Positions 61,774-64,000 of a stretch of 64,000 nucleotides of DNA are shown here, one piece after another. Both the position numbers and the translations under genes were made by a program. The DNA is taken from contig OY762508.1 in the NCBI GenBank assembly GCA_963665975.1, forward strand, positions 310,001-374,000. Direction: 5' to 3'. Within the stretch, counting starts at the first letter, position 1; each line of letters starts with the position of its first letter. The notes below the pieces were generated by a model, which was given only the letters and a program-made list of their open reading frames with translations, searched no databases and was not told the DNA's origin. The stretch comes from G963665975 sp963665975 (GTDB lineage Bacteria; Bacteroidota; Rhodothermia; Rhodothermales; Bin80).

Positions 61774-62793
61774 ATGTCAGCAGCAACAACACCCAACAAG
61801 ACCGTCGTCGTTTCGGGCATTCAGTCGTCCGGCACGCTGCATATTGGCAACTATTTCGGGGCCATGCGGCAGCACATCGCACTGCAGGATCAGCACGAGT
61901 CGTACTACTTCATCGTCAATTACCATGCCATGACGACGGTGCGCGACGCGGAGGCGTTGCGCGAGCATACGCTGGATGCTGCTCTTACCTATCTCGCGCT
62001 CGGCTTTGATCCAGAAAAATCCAACCTCTTCGTTCAAAGCGACGTACCCCAACTCAATGAGCTGACCTGGATATTCTTCTGCCTCACGCCCGTGTCGCAA
62101 CTGGAAAAGGCTGTATCCTACAAGGACAAGGTCGCGCAGGGACTGTCCGCCAACGCGGGACTATTCAGCTACCCGGTCTTGCAGGCAGCCGACATTCTGA
62201 TCTACGGCGGCACGCTCGTCCCGGTAGGCGCCGATCAGAAACAGCATATTGAAATCACGCGTGACCTCGCGCAACGCTTCAATCATGCGTATTGCCCGGA
62301 TGCCCCCATTTTCCCCGTCCCGGACGCGTACATCCTGGACAACGTTGCGGTGATTCCTGGCACCGATGGGCGCAAGATGTCCAAAAGCTATGGCAATACC
62401 ATAGGCATTTTCGACGAGGGCGCGGTACTCAAGAAGCGCATTCGGAGTATCGTCACGGACTCTACTCCGCTTGAGGATCCCAAAGATCCCGACACGGACA
62501 CCGTGTTCTCGTTAATCAAGCTCTTCGCCAACGACGAAACGCAGGCCGAAATCCGTGCTGCATACCTCAAGGGAGGTTACGGATACGGGCACGCCAAGCA
62601 GGCGTTGACTGATATGATCCTGGATTTCTTCGGTGAGGCGCGCGAGCGGCGCCGGGAGCTGCTCAAGCATCCGGACTATATCCGCGACGTCCTCCGGGAA
62701 GGGGGCCGGCGCGGGCGCGAAAAGGCGGAGAGCTTCATGGAGCGGGTGCGCCAGGCGACAGGTTTACTGACCACGTACCCTCGACGGGCATGA
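61774..62793 (+). CDS. trpS: Tryptophanyl-tRNA synthetase
   Basis: This 339-residue class I synthetase charges tRNA-Trp. The start is ATG 61774 (MSAATTPNKTVVVSGIQSSGTLHIGNYFGA); the first 13 codons of the open frame are outside the fold. The HIGH-type motif is HIGN, the KMSKS motif is intact (RKMSKSYGNT), and PVGADQKQHIEITRDLA is conserved. It is embedded in the trp operon: its stop overlaps the trpG start (ATGA), so translation is coupled. Confidence 0.96.
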   Translation: MSAATTPNKTVVVSGIQSSGTLHIGNYFGAMRQHIALQDQHESYYFIVNYHAMTTVRDAEALREHTLDAALTYLALGFDPEKSNLFVQSDVPQLNELTWIFFCLTPVSQLEKAVSYKDKVAQGLSANAGLFSYPVLQAADILIYGGTLVPVGADQKQHIEITRDLAQRFNHAYCPDAPIFPVPDAYILDNVAVIPGTDGRKMSKSYGNTIGIFDEGAVLKKRIRSIVTDSTPLEDPKDPDTDTVFSLIKLFANDETQAEIRAAYLKGGYGYGHAKQALTDMILDFFGEARERRRELLKHPDYIRDVLREGGRRGREKAESFMERVRQATGLLTTYPRRA

Positions 62794-63368
62794 TTCTCGT
62801 CATTGACAACTACGACTCGTTCACCTACAATCTCGTGCATCTGGTGGGCCGGCACACCGACGCGTTCCGCGTGGTGCGCAATGATGCCATGACCCTGGAG
62901 GAAGTCGAGGCATTGGCCCCGGCCGGAGTGCTGATCTCTCCGGGGCCGGGGCGTCCGGACGATGCCGGAATCTGCAAGCAGGTTATCCGCCGGTTGGGGC
63001 CCACCACACCCATCCTGGGCATCTGCCTGGGCCATCAGGCGATCGGAGAGGTCTACGGAGGCCGCGTCACCTATGCGCCAGTCCTCATGCACGGCAAGAC
63101 GAGTGTTGTGCATCATGACGGCAGAACGATCTTCGATGGCGCAATGCAGTCTTTCGTCGCCACGCGGTATCACTCTCTGATTGTGGACAGGTCTTCCGTG
63201 CCTGACATTCTAGAAATATCTGCTGAGTCAGACGACGGTGTGGTAATGGGACTCCGCCATCGGACGCATCCCGTTGAGGGTGTGCAGTTCCACCCGGAGA
63301 GCATCCTGACGACCGAAGGTCCGGGCCTCATGGCCAACTGGCTCCGTAGTGTCCCCTATTGCGACTAA
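62790..63368 (+). CDS. trpG: Anthranilate synthase component II (glutamine amidotransferase)
   Basis: This 192-residue class I glutamine amidotransferase supplies ammonia to TrpE. It shows DNYDSFTYNLVH, ISPGPGRPDDAG, the nucleophile Cys in GICLGHQAIGE and the His-Glu pair in GVQFHPESIL. The same subunit often serves PabB for folate synthesis. It overlaps trpS by 4 bases and precedes trpD by 10 bases. Confidence 0.96.
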   Translation: MILVIDNYDSFTYNLVHLVGRHTDAFRVVRNDAMTLEEVEALAPAGVLISPGPGRPDDAGICKQVIRRLGPTTPILGICLGHQAIGEVYGGRVTYAPVLMHGKTSVVHHDGRTIFDGAMQSFVATRYHSLIVDRSSVPDILEISAESDDGVVMGLRHRTHPVEGVQFHPESILTTEGPGLMANWLRSVPYCD

Positions 63369-63378
63369 CGATTACGCC

Positions 63379-64000
63379 ATGAAGGACATCCTGGAATGCC
63401 TGGCCAGGCAGGAAACCCTGACCGAGAAGCAGGCGGCACACGCGATGCAAGGCATCATGAGCGGCACGGTCGAGCCTGTCCACATTGCGGCACTCCTGAT
63501 GGGGCTTCGGTCACGCGGCGAAACGATCGACGAGTTGACGGGCTTTACGCGCGCCATGCGCGACCATGCCATTGCTGTACGGTGCACGGACTCCCATGCG
63601 ATCGATTTGTGCGGGACGGGGGGCGACGGGAGCGGCACGTTCAATATTTCGACGGCAGCAGCCTTTGTGTGCGCGGGCGCAGGCGTGACCGTCGCCAAGC
63701 ACGGCAATCGATCGGTATCCTCCAAGTGTGGATCAGCAGACGTACTCGATGCACTCGGCATTGAAATCGACCTTGGACCGCGCGGCGTCGAAGCCTGCCT
63801 GAAGCATGCCGGCATTGCCTTTCTGTTTGCCCGCCGGTTTCACCCGGCCATGCGGCATGTCGCCCCCGTGCGACGGGCCCTGGGCGTGCGCACCTGCTTT
63901 AACATGCTGGGACCACTCTGCAATCCGGCCGGGGTGCAACGACAGATGGTCGGAGCGTTCAGTGTGCATGCCGCCGAGCTGATGGCCGGTATTCTGGCTC
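63379..64000 (+). CDS. trpD: Anthranilate phosphoribosyltransferase (partial)
   Basis: The first 207 codons are present and the rest is beyond the window. Start ATG 63379 (MKDILECLARQETLTEKQA). The phosphoribosyl-pyrophosphate loop CGTGGDGSGTFNIST, VAKHGNRSVSSKCGSADVL and GPLCNPAG are diagnostic. It catalyses the second step of the pathway. trpC, trpF, trpB and trpA probably follow outside the window, but this is inferred. Confidence 0.96.
   Translation, partial: MKDILECLARQETLTEKQAAHAMQGIMSGTVEPVHIAALLMGLRSRGETIDELTGFTRAMRDHAIAVRCTDSHAIDLCGTGGDGSGTFNISTAAAFVCAGAGVTVAKHGNRSVSSKCGSADVLDALGIEIDLGPRGVEACLKHAGIAFLFARRFHPAMRHVAPVRRALGVRTCFNMLGPLCNPAGVQRQMVGAFSVHAAELMAGILA

Overview
The window looks like a chromosomal segment of a moderately GC-rich member of the Bacteroidota/Rhodothermota side of the tree (Rhodothermales or a relative is my best guess). 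The evidence is type IX secretion genes (a PorV-type barrel protein followed by the PorU sortase), a subtilase ending in a type IX C-terminal sorting domain, a TonB-dependent receptor with a carboxypeptidase-regulatory-like N-domain, rpoB/rpoC of the length and style of that group, and two exact TAnnTTTG boxes of the Bacteroidota promoter type.

Layout. 1-6.4 kb: porV (cut by the window edge), porU, a metallo-beta-lactamase-fold hydrolase and a Lon-N-domain protein, all on the minus strand. 6.5-11.8 kb: an outer-membrane barrel candidate and a secreted subtilase with eight leucine-rich repeats. 12-16 kb, minus strand: TPR membrane protein, NtrC-type regulator, LolD-like ATPase, NadA. 16.2-22.1 kb, plus strand: gap-pgk-glycosyltransferase, then a secreted LVIVD-type protein and a Gfo/Idh/MocA oxidoreductase. 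22.4-29.9 kb: methyltransferase, 1.1 kb without genes, MsrP-type reductase, small membrane protein, HNH nuclease, MOSC protein, and a lipoprotein fusing a serine beta-lactamase-like domain to a VanX-type D-Ala-D-Ala dipeptidase.

29.9-43.1 kb, minus strand, holds the core information-processing cluster, in transcription order tRNA-Thr(TGT)-Tyr(GTA)-Gly(TCC)-Thr(GGT)-tuf-tRNA-Trp(CCA)-secE-nusG-rplK-rplA-rplJ-rplL-rpoB-rpoC. It is driven by a near-perfect TTGACA-17-TATATT promoter. Immediately upstream lies the only clearly accessory region (43.3-50.7 kb): a decayed IS1182-type element, a large TonB-dependent receptor, a truncated IS110-type element, and an IS4-type element with perfect 15-bp terminal repeats inserted into it.

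50.7-59.3 kb, minus strand: queA-ispD-ispF-dedA, and a tight run of VKOR/thioredoxin fusion, transketolase, secreted hypothetical protein and amidase. 59.5-64 kb, plus strand: a trp operon whose leader I can read in full. A Bacteroidota-type promoter is followed by a 23-residue leader peptide with four Trp codons, mutually exclusive antiterminator and terminator hairpins, then trpE, a small helical protein, trpS, trpG and trpD (cut by the edge). The enzyme that charges tRNA-Trp therefore lies in an operon that appears to be controlled by the charging state of tRNA-Trp. That leader/operon and the lactamase-VanX fusion are the most interesting items. I did not see a defence island, prophage or CRISPR array.
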